NCBI RefSeq assembly: GCF_001667015.1
Contig: NZ_LZIS01000116.1
Span: forward strand, 34,874 to 98,873
From: Mycobacterium sp. E3198
Lineage (GTDB): Bacteria > Actinomycetota > Actinomycetes > Mycobacteriales > Mycobacteriaceae
Reading direction: 5' to 3'
Length of the DNA stretch: 64,000 bases
Shown here: in pieces, positions 10,779 through 24,038 of the stretch
Position numbering within the stretch: the stretch's first letter is position 1
How the letters are laid out: each line of letters starts with the position of its first letter
Position numbers and translations under genes: made by a program
Notes under the pieces: generated by a model
What the model was told of the DNA's origin: nothing
The model's database searches: none
What the model saw: only the letters and a program-made list of their open reading frames with translations

Positions 10779-10974
10779 TGGACTGGCGCCGGGCCGAAGT
10801 GTGGTTGGGGCCGCCGCGGCCGCGGAGTGTGGTGCCGGACTCGAGCAGCATGCTGTGAATCGATCCGTAGGACCGGCCGGTGGTGGCGACCAGGGTGCGG
10901 ATGCTGGCACCGCGCTCGTACGCGTTGCGTAGCTCGTGCAGCGTCTGCTCGCGCGTCTTGTTCGGCTTTCTCAC
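10768..10974 (-). CDS. Small helix-turn-helix protein (Rv1473A-type)
   Basis: A 68-residue DNA-binding protein, starting VRKPNKTREQTLHELRNAYE, with a helix-turn-helix of the resolvase/Lsr2-C-like kind (GASIRTLVATTGRSYGSIHSML as separate helices). The GTG start is chosen over an upstream in-frame extension because a strong GGAGGGGAG lies six bases before it. It is conserved downstream of the ABC-F gene, about 100 bp away. Its target is unknown. The C-terminus (RGRGGPN) is basic and likely contacts DNA. Confidence 0.85.
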   Translation of the reverse strand: MRKPNKTREQTLHELRNAYERGASIRTLVATTGRSYGSIHSMLLESGTTLRGRGGPNHTSARRQSTRA

Positions 10975-11077
10975 CGGCTCCCCTCCATGCTCGGACTCGC
11001 TCCCCAAGCACATAGAGTAGGAAGCCATCGCCGGTCGCGGGCCGCTTTGGCCGAAATCGCCTGCGGCCACGTGCCGA

Positions 11078-12706
<1,629 letters not shown>

Positions 12707-12727
12707 ATCTACTCCCTTGCTTTCCGG

Positions 12728-13537
12728 CTATTTTTCGTCGGTGAACACCGGCGGCCGCTTCTCCGCGCGCGCGGCGACCGCTTCTTCGAAGTTGGCGGTG
12801 AGCAGGCGGACGAAGAGCTGTCCCAGGCCTTCGGCTTGCATGTGCCCTTCCAGGCTACCGGCGTCCAGCCCGCTCCACAGTGTGCGCTTGGTCAACTCGG
12901 TGCCGGGCCGCGAGAAGGCGGCGATGCGCGCGGCGATCGCGTAGCAGGTGTCCAGCAGCTGCTCCTCGGGCACCTGACACGACACCAGCCCGATCCGCTC
13001 GGCCTCCTCGGCGGTGACGTCGCGGCCCGTCAGCATGATCTCGAACGCGCGCGACGACCCGATGGCCCGGGGCAGCAGGTAGCTCAAGCCCAGCTCACTG
13101 GCCGTCAGGCCGTTGTTGATGCCCGCGGCCCGGAAGTAGGCGCCGCTCGAGGCCACCCGGATGTCGGCGGCCAGCGCCAAACACAGCCCGCCGCCGATCG
13201 CGGCGCCGTTGACCGCCGCGATCACCGGCTGGTGGAGCCGCCGCAGCGCCAGGATCACATCGTCGAGCACCTCCATCGACCGCAGCGCATAGGTCGGACG
13301 GGTCAACCCGTCAACGTGGGGCACCGATCCGGCGGACTTGTGGTCGGCGCCCGAGGAGAAGCCCCGGCCCGCCCCGGTCAGCACGACTACCCGCACGGAA
13401 TTGTCGTAGGTGACCTGTTCCAGGGCCTCCTTGAGCGGCACCATGACGTCGAACGCCATGGAGTTCATCCGTTCGGGCCGATTGAGGGTTATCAGCGCGA
13501 CGCCGGGCCGCGGTTGCTCTACCAGTACGAGGCTCAC
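12728..13537 (-). CDS. echA12: Enoyl-CoA hydratase/isomerase family protein EchA12
   Basis: A 269-residue crotonase-fold protein. Oxyanion-hole segments are visible as SSGADHKSAG (about residues 60-69) and AAIGGGLCLALAADIR (about 113-128). Catalytic acidic residues typical of true hydratases are not clearly conserved at the second site, so isomerase or other CoA-substrate activity is possible. The name rests on synteny with Rv1472 next to the ABC-F gene. It is probably co-transcribed with that gene. Confidence 0.88.
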   Translation of the reverse strand: MSLVLVEQPRPGVALITLNRPERMNSMAFDVMVPLKEALEQVTYDNSVRVVVLTGAGRGFSSGADHKSAGSVPHVDGLTRPTYALRSMEVLDDVILALRRLHQPVIAAVNGAAIGGGLCLALAADIRVASSGAYFRAAGINNGLTASELGLSYLLPRAIGSSRAFEIMLTGRDVTAEEAERIGLVSCQVPEEQLLDTCYAIAARIAAFSRPGTELTKRTLWSGLDAGSLEGHMQAEGLGQLFVRLLTANFEEAVAARAEKRPPVFTDEK

Positions 13538-13565
13538 CCGTGAAAGGTAACGGAACGCCGGTGGC

Positions 13566-14279
13566 TCAGACGTGGCCCATGCCGGTGGTCAACAGGAACA
13601 CGCCCAGCGCGGCGACGACGAGCCCGAAGACGGCCCGCCTGCGGGCGTGCACCCAGTCGTGCACGCGCGACATCACCGCGCCGGTCCGCGCCGGCGCCGC
13701 CAGGTGGCAGACCAGCGGGATCTCGGCAAACGCCAGCCCGACCAGCGTGTATGCCGCGGCGGCGCTGACCTGGGTGCCCAAGGCGGCCCCCGACGCCAGG
13801 ATCACGGTGAGCGCCGCCAGGTAGCGAAAGTCGGTGGTGATCCCCACCCCGACCAGGAAGGTGATCCACGGCGGCCCGGCCCGCAGCGCGTCTGTCGCGC
13901 GCGTCGACAATCGCGAAATCGCCGTCGGCCCGGCCGGGCTTGACGGACCACCGACGGGCATTGCCGCGGGTTGACGCACCGAAAAACCGATCGCTATCAG
14001 CGCGGCCACCACCAGCGCGAACACGCCCATCGCAATCTGAATCCGCCCCGCGGTGGCGGTCGAGGTGGCGAGCTCCACGCGGTCCATGACTCCCAGGGCG
14101 ACGTCGTGCAGGCCCACGAGCGCGCCCAGGGCCAGGAGGACGCCGACCGCGATCCCGCCGAGCCATAATGCGACGAGATGAAGCACGGGCCGGCGCCGGG
14201 AAAACAGCAGCAGGGCGATCCCGATCCGTCCCGGGTCCACCCCGGCGACCAGCGCTAACGCCAGCACCGTGCCCCACAT
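13566..14279 (-). CDS. GAP/Sap-family small transmembrane protein
   Basis: A 237-residue protein with about six membrane helices and the N-terminal signature MWGTVLALALVAGVDPGRIGI. It belongs to the GAP (LysE-fold) family, whose mycobacterial members Gap and Sap assist export or assembly of surface glycolipids (glycopeptidolipids, sulfolipid-1). The ATG at 14279 was chosen because family members begin at this motif; an in-frame start nine codons earlier exists. It is transcribed away from a papA acyltransferase, the same association seen for Sap and PapA1. The lipid served is not identifiable here. Confidence 0.8.
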   Translation of the reverse strand: MWGTVLALALVAGVDPGRIGIALLLFSRRRPVLHLVALWLGGIAVGVLLALGALVGLHDVALGVMDRVELATSTATAGRIQIAMGVFALVVAALIAIGFSVRQPAAMPVGGPSSPAGPTAISRLSTRATDALRAGPPWITFLVGVGITTDFRYLAALTVILASGAALGTQVSAAAAYTLVGLAFAEIPLVCHLAAPARTGAVMSRVHDWVHARRRAVFGLVVAALGVFLLTTGMGHV

Positions 14280-14570
14280 GCGCGCGACTTTACCGCGGGC
14301 GGGCATGGCCGACCCGCGGATCGCTGTTTCGGTGGTGGGCGCGTACGTTAAATGTCTTTGAAACGGCCCACTTGGGTTGGTTCGGTCTGCTACGTTTAGC
14401 CACCGTTGGGTACGTGTCGGCTATGCCGCCGTGACGCGTACGGGTTGGCCGCGTAAATGCGCTGGGCCGCAACGAGATCCGACCAGTGGAGGTAGTCCGC
14501 GAACAATCAAGTCGTGGCCGAGTCTATGAATCCGCTATGCCCGCGCGGTGAAGCGATCAGGGGAGGGAAT
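14280..14570. promoter_or_regulatory. Intergenic region between divergent GAP and papA genes
   Basis: About 290 bp without a convincing gene. It must hold divergent promoters for the GAP-family gene (-) and papA (+). It is less GC-rich than its surroundings around 14340-14410. No operator motif I can name was found; the ribosome site AGGGGAGGG of papA lies at its right edge. Confidence 0.5.
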
Positions 14571-16001
14571 GTGTTCATCCCAGGAGAAGAGGCGTTCGGG
14601 GCCCTCGACGAATGGGCGCCGGAGCCGGGGACGGTCGTGTGTTGGCATCCCTCACCCGCCTCGCTTGCCAAGGTCAGGCAAGCTCCGGTAAGCGCCGTGC
14701 CGGCCAGCCACCAGCAAGCCCGGCACCTGCGCAACTTCCGCGACCACCAAAGCCGCGGGGTCGACATGTCACGGCTGTGCATCGGCAGTTGGGACATGCC
14801 GGGCAAATGCGACATCCGGGTCCTGACGTACGTCATCAACACGCACCTCCGGCGGCACGACACCTACCACAGCTGGTTCGCGTTTGCCGACGATGACCGC
14901 ATCGTCAGGCGCACCGTCCGCAAACGCGGCGACATTCAATGTGTCGCGATCGAGCACGGCGAGATGACGCCGGAGGCGTTGCGCGAGCACATCGCCGCCA
15001 CGCCGAGCCCACTGCAATGGGATTGCTTCAGGTTCGCGATCATTCAGCGCGCGGATCACTTCACCTTCTGCTTCGCCATCGACCATCTCTACATCGACGC
15101 GCAGTTCCTGGGGGCCATCCGCCTCGAGCTGTATCTGATGTACACCTCGCTGCTCGCCGGAGGTGCGCCGCCGGCGCTTCCGACCCCCGGCAGCTACACG
15201 GATTACTGTGTGCGGCAGCACGAATACACCGCCGCCCTCACGCTGGATTCGCCGCAGGTGCGCGGCTGGGTCGACTTCTTCGAATCAAACGACGGAACAC
15301 TGCCGGAGTGCCCGGTGTCGCTCGGCGACGGGTCGGGCTCCTGCGACCTGATGTTCGTGCGGGTGATGGACGAACGGCAGACGGCCAACTTCGAATCCGC
15401 TTGCCTCGCAGCGGGTGCGCGTTTCAGCGGCGGCGTCTTCGCCTGTGCCGCGCTCGCGCAATACGAATTGACCGGCGCCGACAAGTATTACGGGCTTGTC
15501 GCGTGTGATACCCGCAGCAGCCGTGACGAGTTCCTGACGATCGGTTGGTTCACCGGCTTTGTCCCGATCACCATCCCCGTCGACGGGTCGTCCTTCGGGG
15601 ACACCGCCCGCGCCGCGCAGAAGTCGTTCGACTCCGGCAAAGCGCTGGCGAACGTCCCGTTTTCGCGCGTGCTGGAACTGGCGCCGTGGTTGAGGATGCC
15701 GGACGGCCGCGTCCCGTTGCTGTTTCACCTCGACGCCAGCAGCCCTCCCCTGTCCACCATCGTCAAGTCCGAATGGGGCGGCTCGAACATCAAGATCCAC
15801 CACGACGGCGGGGTCCCGGCCCGGTTCGATCTGCGCGTCAACCGCTACGAGAACGAGACGCACGCCATGGTGTTTTTCCCGGACAATCCGGTCGCGCGCG
15901 AGTCGGTCGCCCGTTACATCGAGACGCTGAAATCCATCTACGTCCGGGTGGCCGAGGGCCGCGGCGCGGTGGCGCCGCTGTGCAGCGCCGCCGCGCTGTA
16001 G
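14571..16001 (+). CDS. PapA-family acyltransferase
   Basis: A 476-residue condensation-domain acyltransferase of the polyketide-associated protein family. The catalytic HxxxD motif is HLYID (H172, D176), although the usual preceding His is Asp and the usual Gly after the Asp is Ala. GWFTGFVPI stands at the position of the solvent-channel motif. Sequence blocks (ICWH-like start, SRGVDMSRL, HLRRHDTYHSW, LQWDCF) match PapA1/PapA2/PapA3, which acylate trehalose lipids. The GTG start is preceded by AGGGGAGGG; an earlier in-frame GTG at 14514 lacks a site. It is divergent from a GAP-family gene. Confidence 0.9.
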   Translation: MFIPGEEAFGALDEWAPEPGTVVCWHPSPASLAKVRQAPVSAVPASHQQARHLRNFRDHQSRGVDMSRLCIGSWDMPGKCDIRVLTYVINTHLRRHDTYHSWFAFADDDRIVRRTVRKRGDIQCVAIEHGEMTPEALREHIAATPSPLQWDCFRFAIIQRADHFTFCFAIDHLYIDAQFLGAIRLELYLMYTSLLAGGAPPALPTPGSYTDYCVRQHEYTAALTLDSPQVRGWVDFFESNDGTLPECPVSLGDGSGSCDLMFVRVMDERQTANFESACLAAGARFSGGVFACAALAQYELTGADKYYGLVACDTRSSRDEFLTIGWFTGFVPITIPVDGSSFGDTARAAQKSFDSGKALANVPFSRVLELAPWLRMPDGRVPLLFHLDASSPPLSTIVKSEWGGSNIKIHHDGGVPARFDLRVNRYENETHAMVFFPDNPVARESVARYIETLKSIYVRVAEGRGAVAPLCSAAAL

Positions 16002-16016
16002 CGGCACGGGCTCCGA

Positions 16017-16367
16017 TCAGGCTTGCTCGGCCTCGGCCGCCTCGACGTCGAAGGCCTTGATTTGCTGCACCAGGTCCTCCAGGGCCGCCGGCGGTAGCGC
16101 TCCGGCCTGGTTGAACAGCAGCTTGCCCTTCTTGAAGGCCATCAGCGTCGGGATGGACCGGATCTGGGCGGCCGCCGCGAGCTGTTGTTCGGCCTCGGTG
16201 TCGACCTTGGCGTACACGACGTCGGGGTGCTTCTCCGACGACTCCTGAAAAGTCGGCGCGAACTGGCGGCACGGACCGCACCAGGACGCCCAAAAGTCGA
16301 CGAGGACGATGTCGTTGCCCTCGATGGTTTCGTTGAACTTCTCAGCAGTGAGATCGCGTGTTGTCAC
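16017..16367 (-). CDS. trxB1: Thioredoxin (TrxB1-type)
   Basis: A 116-residue thioredoxin with the active site WCGPC (C30, C33) and the cis-proline loop RSIPT. The acidic tail ([10 protein letters not shown]) is slightly longer than in E. coli Trx1. It reduces protein disulfides using thioredoxin reductase. Synteny next to echA12 and the close match to Rv1471 support the TrxB1 name rather than the housekeeping TrxC. It converges with papA (15 bp between stops) and diverges from fadE15. Confidence 0.9.
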   Translation of the reverse strand: MTTRDLTAEKFNETIEGNDIVLVDFWASWCGPCRQFAPTFQESSEKHPDVVYAKVDTEAEQQLAAAAQIRSIPTLMAFKKGKLLFNQAGALPPAALEDLVQQIKAFDVEAAEAEQA

Positions 16368-16500
16368 AATTGCCTTAACGTCGATAACCGATGCGGTGTT
16401 CCCGCGGGCGTATCAGGTTACGGTTGCGTACGTTTTCCCACGTCGGAGACACTTGAGGCCGACGATCCGCCCGCTTATTTCGACCAGTGAGGGAATCGCG

Positions 16501-18327
16501 TTGGGCCACTACATCGCTAACGTGCGTGATCTCGAGTTCAACCTGTTCGAGGTTCTCGAGGTCGGTGCCGTCCTCGGCGCCGGACGCTACAGCGACCTCG
16601 ACGAGGACACCGTCCGGACGATCTTGAGCGAGGCCGCCCGCCTGGCCGAAGGCCCGGTCGCCGAATCCTTCGCCGCCGCCGACCGCAACCCGCCGGTCTT
16701 CGATCCCGCCGAGCACACGATCAGCGTCCCGGACGAGTTGGCCAAGACCGTGCAGGCGATCAAGGAGGCGGGGTGGTGGCGGCTGGGGCTGGCCGAACAG
16801 ATCGGTGGCATGCCGGCGCCGCCCCCGCTGGCCTGGGCGGTCACCGAAATGATCCTCTGTGCCAACCCGTCGGCGAACTTCTTCAACTTCGGCCCGTTCA
16901 TGGCGCAGGCGCTGTACGAGGAGGGTAACGAGCAGCAACGGCAGTGGGCCGCGGTCGGTGTGGAGCGCGGTTGGGGGGCCACCATGGTGCTCACGGAGCC
17001 CGATGCCGGATCCGACGTCGGGGCGGGCCGCACCAAGGCCGTCCAACAAGCCGACGGCAGCTGGCACATCGAGGGCGTCAAGCGGTTCATCTCCGGCGGT
17101 GACGTCGGCGAGACCGCCGAGAACATCTTCCATTTGGTGCTGGCCCGGCCCGAAGGGGCCGGCCCGGGCACCAAAGGGTTGAGCCTGTTCTATGTGCCCC
17201 AGTACCTGTTCGATCCCGAGACGTTCGAAATTGGTTCCCGCAATGGCGTTTTCGCCACCGGGCTGGAACACAAGATGGGCATCAAGTCCTCGCCGACGTG
17301 CGAGTTGACGTTCGGCGACGGCGACGTGCCGGCCGTCGGCTACCTGGTCGGCGACGTGCACAACGGGATCGCGCAGATGTTCACCGTGATCGAGCAGGCC
17401 CGCATGACGATCGGCGTGAAGGGGGCCGGCACCCTGTCCACGGGCTACCTGAACGCGCTGGCCTTCGCCAAGGAGCGGGTGCAGGGCGCCGACCTCACCC
17501 AGATGGCCGACAAGACGGCGCCGCGGGTCACGATCATGCATCACCCCGACGTGCGGCGCAGCCTGATGACCCAGAAGGCGTACGCCGAGGGCCTGCGGGC
17601 GCTCTACATGTATGCCGCCGCCCATCAGGATCCCGATGTCGCGCAACGGGTTTCGGGAGCCGACCCCGACATGGCGCATCGCATCGACGACCTGCTGCTG
17701 CCGATCGTCAAGGGGGTGAGCTCCGAGCGTGCCTACGAGATCCTCACCGAGTCGCTGCAGACGCTGGGCGGCTCGGGCTTCCTGGTCGACTATCCGCTCG
17801 AGCAGTACATCCGCGACTCCAAAATCGACTCGCTCTACGAGGGCACCACCGCCATCCAGGCGCTGGATTTCTTCTTCCGCAAGATCGTCCGCGACCGCGG
17901 CCAGGCGCTGCAGTTCCTGACCGCCCGGATCAGCCGCACCGTCGACGAGTGCGACGAGGCGCTGAAACCACAGGCCGAGCTGGTGCAGGCCGCGCTCGAC
18001 GAAGTCACCGCGATGACGGGCGCGCTGACCGGCTACCTGATGTCGGCCACGCAGCAGCCCACCGAGATCTACAAGGTGGGGCTGGGTTCAGTGCGGTATC
18101 TCCTTGCGGTCGGCGACCTGCTCATCGGCTGGCGGCTGCTGGTCCAGGCCGGCATCGCCCACGCCGCGCTGGCCGACGCTAGCCCGAGCGACACGCACTT
18201 CTATCAGGGCAAGATCGCGACCGCGACGTTCTTCGCCAAGAACATGCTGCCGCGGCTGGCCGCGCAGCGCCGGGTCATCGAATCCATCGACGACGACATC
18301 ATGCGCATCTCCGAAGACGCCTTCTGA
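16501..18327 (+). CDS. fadE15: Acyl-CoA dehydrogenase FadE15
   Basis: A 608-residue acyl-CoA dehydrogenase of the large, about 600-residue class. FAD and substrate motifs are visible: [15 protein letters not shown], the C-terminal [16 protein letters not shown] and the base-bearing region. It catalyses the first dehydrogenation of fatty acyl-CoA beta-oxidation. The TTG at 16501 is the chosen start: GAGGGA lies six bases upstream and the product then begins with the family N-terminus ([18 protein letters not shown]). The longer in-frame extension to 16309 crosses the divergent trx promoter and is not plausible. Confidence 0.93.
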   Translation: MGHYIANVRDLEFNLFEVLEVGAVLGAGRYSDLDEDTVRTILSEAARLAEGPVAESFAAADRNPPVFDPAEHTISVPDELAKTVQAIKEAGWWRLGLAEQIGGMPAPPPLAWAVTEMILCANPSANFFNFGPFMAQALYEEGNEQQRQWAAVGVERGWGATMVLTEPDAGSDVGAGRTKAVQQADGSWHIEGVKRFISGGDVGETAENIFHLVLARPEGAGPGTKGLSLFYVPQYLFDPETFEIGSRNGVFATGLEHKMGIKSSPTCELTFGDGDVPAVGYLVGDVHNGIAQMFTVIEQARMTIGVKGAGTLSTGYLNALAFAKERVQGADLTQMADKTAPRVTIMHHPDVRRSLMTQKAYAEGLRALYMYAAAHQDPDVAQRVSGADPDMAHRIDDLLLPIVKGVSSERAYEILTESLQTLGGSGFLVDYPLEQYIRDSKIDSLYEGTTAIQALDFFFRKIVRDRGQALQFLTARISRTVDECDEALKPQAELVQAALDEVTAMTGALTGYLMSATQQPTEIYKVGLGSVRYLLAVGDLLIGWRLLVQAGIAHAALADASPSDTHFYQGKIATATFFAKNMLPRLAAQRRVIESIDDDIMRISEDAF

Positions 18328-18402
18328 CTGGGCGTTTCACAGCTGCGACACAGCTAGAGCGGGTACACCTTTTCGTGGTCCAACTCACGAATGGGGGAAA
18401 CG

Positions 18403-19191
18403 TTGATTTCTGCAGGCTGTCCCACGCCCCGGCTCGCCCGGTTCACCGTCCTGGCCGCGACGGGCGCCGCCGCGCTGTCCGTCGCGGCGTGCGGTTCGTC
18501 GAACCAATCGGCTCCCACGTCGGCGTCCACCTCCACGTCGACGGTGACCTCGACGACCACGTCGCAGGCGCCGGCCCAGAACCAGGCCAAGGTGAGCGGC
18601 CTGATCGCGTCCGTCGCGGGCAACTCGATCCAGGTCACCAAGGAAGACAACAGCAACGCCGCCGTGAATTTCACCGCCACGACCAAGATCACCGAGGTCT
18701 CCCCGGCCACGCTGGGTGACGTCACCTCCGGCAGCTGCGTCACCGTGCGGCCCACCAAGGAAGCGCAGGGCGGGCAGCAACCGGTCAACGCGGCGTCGGT
18801 CCGGGTCAGCCCGTCCGTCAACGGCACCTGCCCGAAGCCCAAGGAGCCCGGACCGGCTTCCGGCCCCGGTTCCAGCTCACCCGCCCCCTCCGGCTCCCCC
18901 TCGCCGGCGCCCGCGAACGCGCAGCCGGTGCGGGGCTCCGTCGCGTCGGTGACCGGGAACACCATCAGCGTCGCGGGCACCGACGCCAGCGGTAACACCA
19001 CGCAAACCGCGGTGACAGTCGACGAGAAGACCACGTACACCAAGCTGACCACCGCAACTCCCGACGCGGTCGCCCAGGGCAAGTGCGTCAAGGCCCGCGG
19101 AACCATGGACAACGCCGGAGCGCTGCAGGCGACGTCGATCACCGTGCGGGCGGCCGTCGACGGCAAGTGCCCGGGCAAACCGCGCGGGTGA
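18403..19191 (+). CDS. DUF5666-repeat lipoprotein
   Basis: A 262-residue exported lipoprotein. The N-terminus has a basic and hydrophobic segment ending in the lipobox SVAACG. A Ser/Thr-rich linker leads to a DUF5666-like beta domain, a Pro/Ser/Gly linker, and a second DUF5666-like domain, each ending in a Cys-containing GxC motif (TSGSCVTVR, AQGKCVKAR) and in VDGKCP/VNGTCP. I prefer the TTG at 18403 because GGGGGA lies five bases upstream; an ATG at 18391 has no site. It is followed 33 bp later by a paralogue. Function is unknown. Confidence 0.82.
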   Translation: MISAGCPTPRLARFTVLAATGAAALSVAACGSSNQSAPTSASTSTSTVTSTTTSQAPAQNQAKVSGLIASVAGNSIQVTKEDNSNAAVNFTATTKITEVSPATLGDVTSGSCVTVRPTKEAQGGQQPVNAASVRVSPSVNGTCPKPKEPGPASGPGSSSPAPSGSPSPAPANAQPVRGSVASVTGNTISVAGTDASGNTTQTAVTVDEKTTYTKLTTATPDAVAQGKCVKARGTMDNAGALQATSITVRAAVDGKCPGKPRG

Positions 19192-19224
19192 TCGAGTCCG
19201 CAACGCACGATCGGAGCCACGTCG

Positions 19225-19965
19225 ATGTCCGCCGGCAACGTCAAGCCTCGGCTGGCTCAGGTCACGCTTGTCGGGGTCATCGCCGTCATCGCGTTGAGCG
19301 TCGCCATGTGCCACTCGGACGGCACCGCGAGCAATAGCGGCAAGCCGACGGTGACGGCGCTGCCGCCCGGCCCCGCGCCGGGCGCGCCGTCGCCGCCGGC
19401 TCCCCCGCCGCCGCCCGCGGCCAAGGACTACGTCGAGGGCCTGGTCGACTCGGTGTCGGGCGGCACGATCCGGCTGAGGACGCGCACGGGGTCCGCCACC
19501 GTGGACTTCTCGCCATCGACGCGGATCGTCCAGGTCAGCCCGGCCCGGCTGGCCGACGTCACCCCGGGCAGTTGCGTCAACGTGCGCGGCGCCCCGCAGA
19601 ATTCGCCCACGGGGGCTCCGATCACCGCGCAGGCCGTGACGGTCACCTCAGCCGTCGACGGCAAGTGCCCGCCGCCGGCGGGGTTCTTCGGCACGGTCAG
19701 CTCGGTCTCCGGTAACACCATCGCCGTCAGCGGCATCGGTCCCCAACCGAGGCCCACCACCGTGACGGTCGCGAACTCGACGTCCTACCAGAAACAGACG
19801 CCGTCGGGCTCCCAGGCCATTGTGAACGGCACGTGCCTGGGCGCTCAGGGCACCCAGGACGCCGGAGTGCTGCACGCGATGACGATCAGCCTGCAGGCGT
19901 GCCCGCCGATGGGGCGCCCCCACCATCACCACCTGCACCTGCCCCATCTCCCCTTCCACATCTAG
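19225..19965 (+). CDS. Second DUF5666-repeat exported protein with His-rich tail
   Basis: A 246-residue paralogue of the preceding gene with the same two-domain DUF5666 layout (TPGSCVNVR, VNGTCLGAQ). Its N-terminal hydrophobic segment ends in SVAMCHS, a weaker lipobox than its neighbour's. The C-terminus is unusual: eight histidines lie within the last 16 residues (PHHHHLHLPHLPFHI), absent from the first copy and suggestive of metal binding. Tandem placement and shared Cys positions point to gene duplication followed by divergence. Confidence 0.82.
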   Translation: MSAGNVKPRLAQVTLVGVIAVIALSVAMCHSDGTASNSGKPTVTALPPGPAPGAPSPPAPPPPPAAKDYVEGLVDSVSGGTIRLRTRTGSATVDFSPSTRIVQVSPARLADVTPGSCVNVRGAPQNSPTGAPITAQAVTVTSAVDGKCPPPAGFFGTVSSVSGNTIAVSGIGPQPRPTTVTVANSTSYQKQTPSGSQAIVNGTCLGAQGTQDAGVLHAMTISLQACPPMGRPHHHHLHLPHLPFHI

Positions 19966-19986
19966 AAGGGCGAAGGGGCGCCTGCC

Positions 19987-20330
19987 TCAGACGGTGAAGC
20001 CGAGGGCGCGCAGCTGCTCGCGGCCCTCGTCGGTGATCTTGTCGGGGCCCCACGGCGGGTTCCACACCCAGTTGATCCGCAGGTCGTCGACCAGGCCGGC
20101 GCCCACCAGCGCGCTGCGCGACTGGTCTTCGATGACGTCGGTCAGCGGGCAGGCCGCCGAGGTCAGCGTCATGTCGATCAGCGCGACGGTTCCCTCGTCG
20201 CCGTCCTCGACGTTCAGGCCATAGACCAGGCCCAGGTCGACGACGTTGATGCCCAGTTCGGGGTCGACGACGTCGCGCATCGCCTCCTCCAGGTCGGCGA
20301 GCAACTCGTCGCCCGGTGCCGCGGTTTCGC

Positions 20331-20334
<4 letters not shown>
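19987..20334 (-). CDS. sufT: Fe-S assembly factor SufT (MIP18/DUF59)
   Basis: A 115-residue DUF59 protein with the conserved acidic motif VVDPELGINVVDLGLVY and the reactive Cys motif TSAACPLTDV. SufT proteins help mature Fe-S proteins after scaffold assembly. The start at 20334 overlaps the sufU stop by four bases (ATGA). An upstream extension in the same frame runs inside sufU and is rejected. It is the last gene of the suf operon and corresponds to Rv1466. Confidence 0.93.
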
Positions 20335-22883
<2,549 letters not shown>

Positions 22884-22887
<4 letters not shown>

Positions 22888-24038
22888 GAAGCTGTTGTCT
22901 TTTCCGTGAGTTCCAGTTCGTGTTCGATGGCGTCGGTCAGGCGTTCCCGCACTTCCGGAACCGCGATCTTGGCGATGATCTCGCCGAAGAAGCCGCGGAT
23001 CACCAGGCGCCGGGCCTGTTCCTCCGGGATGCCGCGGGAGCGCAGGTAGAACAGTTGCTCGTCGTCGAAACGCCCGGTGGCGCTGGCGTGCCCGGCCCCG
23101 ACGATCTCGCCTGTCTCGATCTCGAGGTTCGGCACCGAGTCGGCGCGCGCGCCGTCGGTGAGCACCAGGTTGCGGTTGACCTCGAAGGTGTCGGTGCCGG
23201 TGGCGTCGGCGCGGATCAGCACGTCCCCCACCCACACGGTGTGTGCGTCGGGCAGCGCGGAGTCCGGATCCCCTTGCAGCGCACCCTTGTACAGCACGTT
23301 CGACCTGCAGTGGGGCTGTGCGTGGTCCACCAGCAGCCGCGACTCGAGGTGCTGGCCGTCGTCGGCGAAGTACAGGCCCAGCAGCTCGGCGTCCCCGCCG
23401 GGACCGGAGAACCGCACGTTGGCCGACATCCGCACGATTTCGCCGCCGAGCGTCACGGCGACGTGGCGCAGCACCGCGTCCTTGCCGAGCCTCGCGTGGT
23501 GGGCGGACAGGTGCACCATGTCGTCGGCCCAGTCGGCGATCCACACGACGGTGAGCCGGGCGGCGTCATCGACGACGAATTCGACGTTGTCCGCGTAGGT
23601 TCCGCTGCCCCGCTGGTCGATCACGACGACCGCCTCGCCGAGCTCCTCGACGCGGATCTGCAGGTGCCCGTACGCCACCGCGCCCTCGCCGGGCCCGGTG
23701 ACGCTGACGTTGACCGGATCGGCGATCCGCGTGTCGCGACCCACGGTGACCAGCGTCGCCGAATTGAACGACGAAAACGCCTGGGCGGCAACGCGATCGG
23801 CGGGAGCACCGCCGCGACCGAGCCGCTCGTCGCCGCGGCGCACCGTCTCGACCCGCAGGCCCGGCTGCTCGCTGACGCTGATCTCCGCCTTGCCGCTGGC
23901 CCGCGCGGAGCCGTCGTGCAGCCCGCGCAACCGGCGCAGCGGGGTGAACCGCCAGAGCTCGTCGCGGCCGTGCGGAACCTCGAACGCGTCGACGTCGAAG
24001 GAGGCGAACAGCTCTCCTTTGTTGAGCGCGGCGGTCAT
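22884..24038 (-). CDS. sufD: Fe-S scaffold subunit SufD
   Basis: A 384-residue beta-helix scaffold protein paralogous to SufB. The C-terminal block [21 protein letters not shown] is the SufB/SufD signature, here with E in place of catalytic positions seen in SufB. SufD pairs with SufB on SufC. The ATG at 24038 overlaps the sufB stop (ATGA), and the in-frame upstream sequence lies within sufB. It corresponds to Rv1462. Confidence 0.95.

Noticed and set aside
16309..16500. N-terminal extension of FadE15 from an upstream ATG
   Set aside because: The extension overlaps the start of the divergent thioredoxin gene and is Arg/Ser-rich; the TTG at 16501 has a good ribosome site and matches the family N-terminus.
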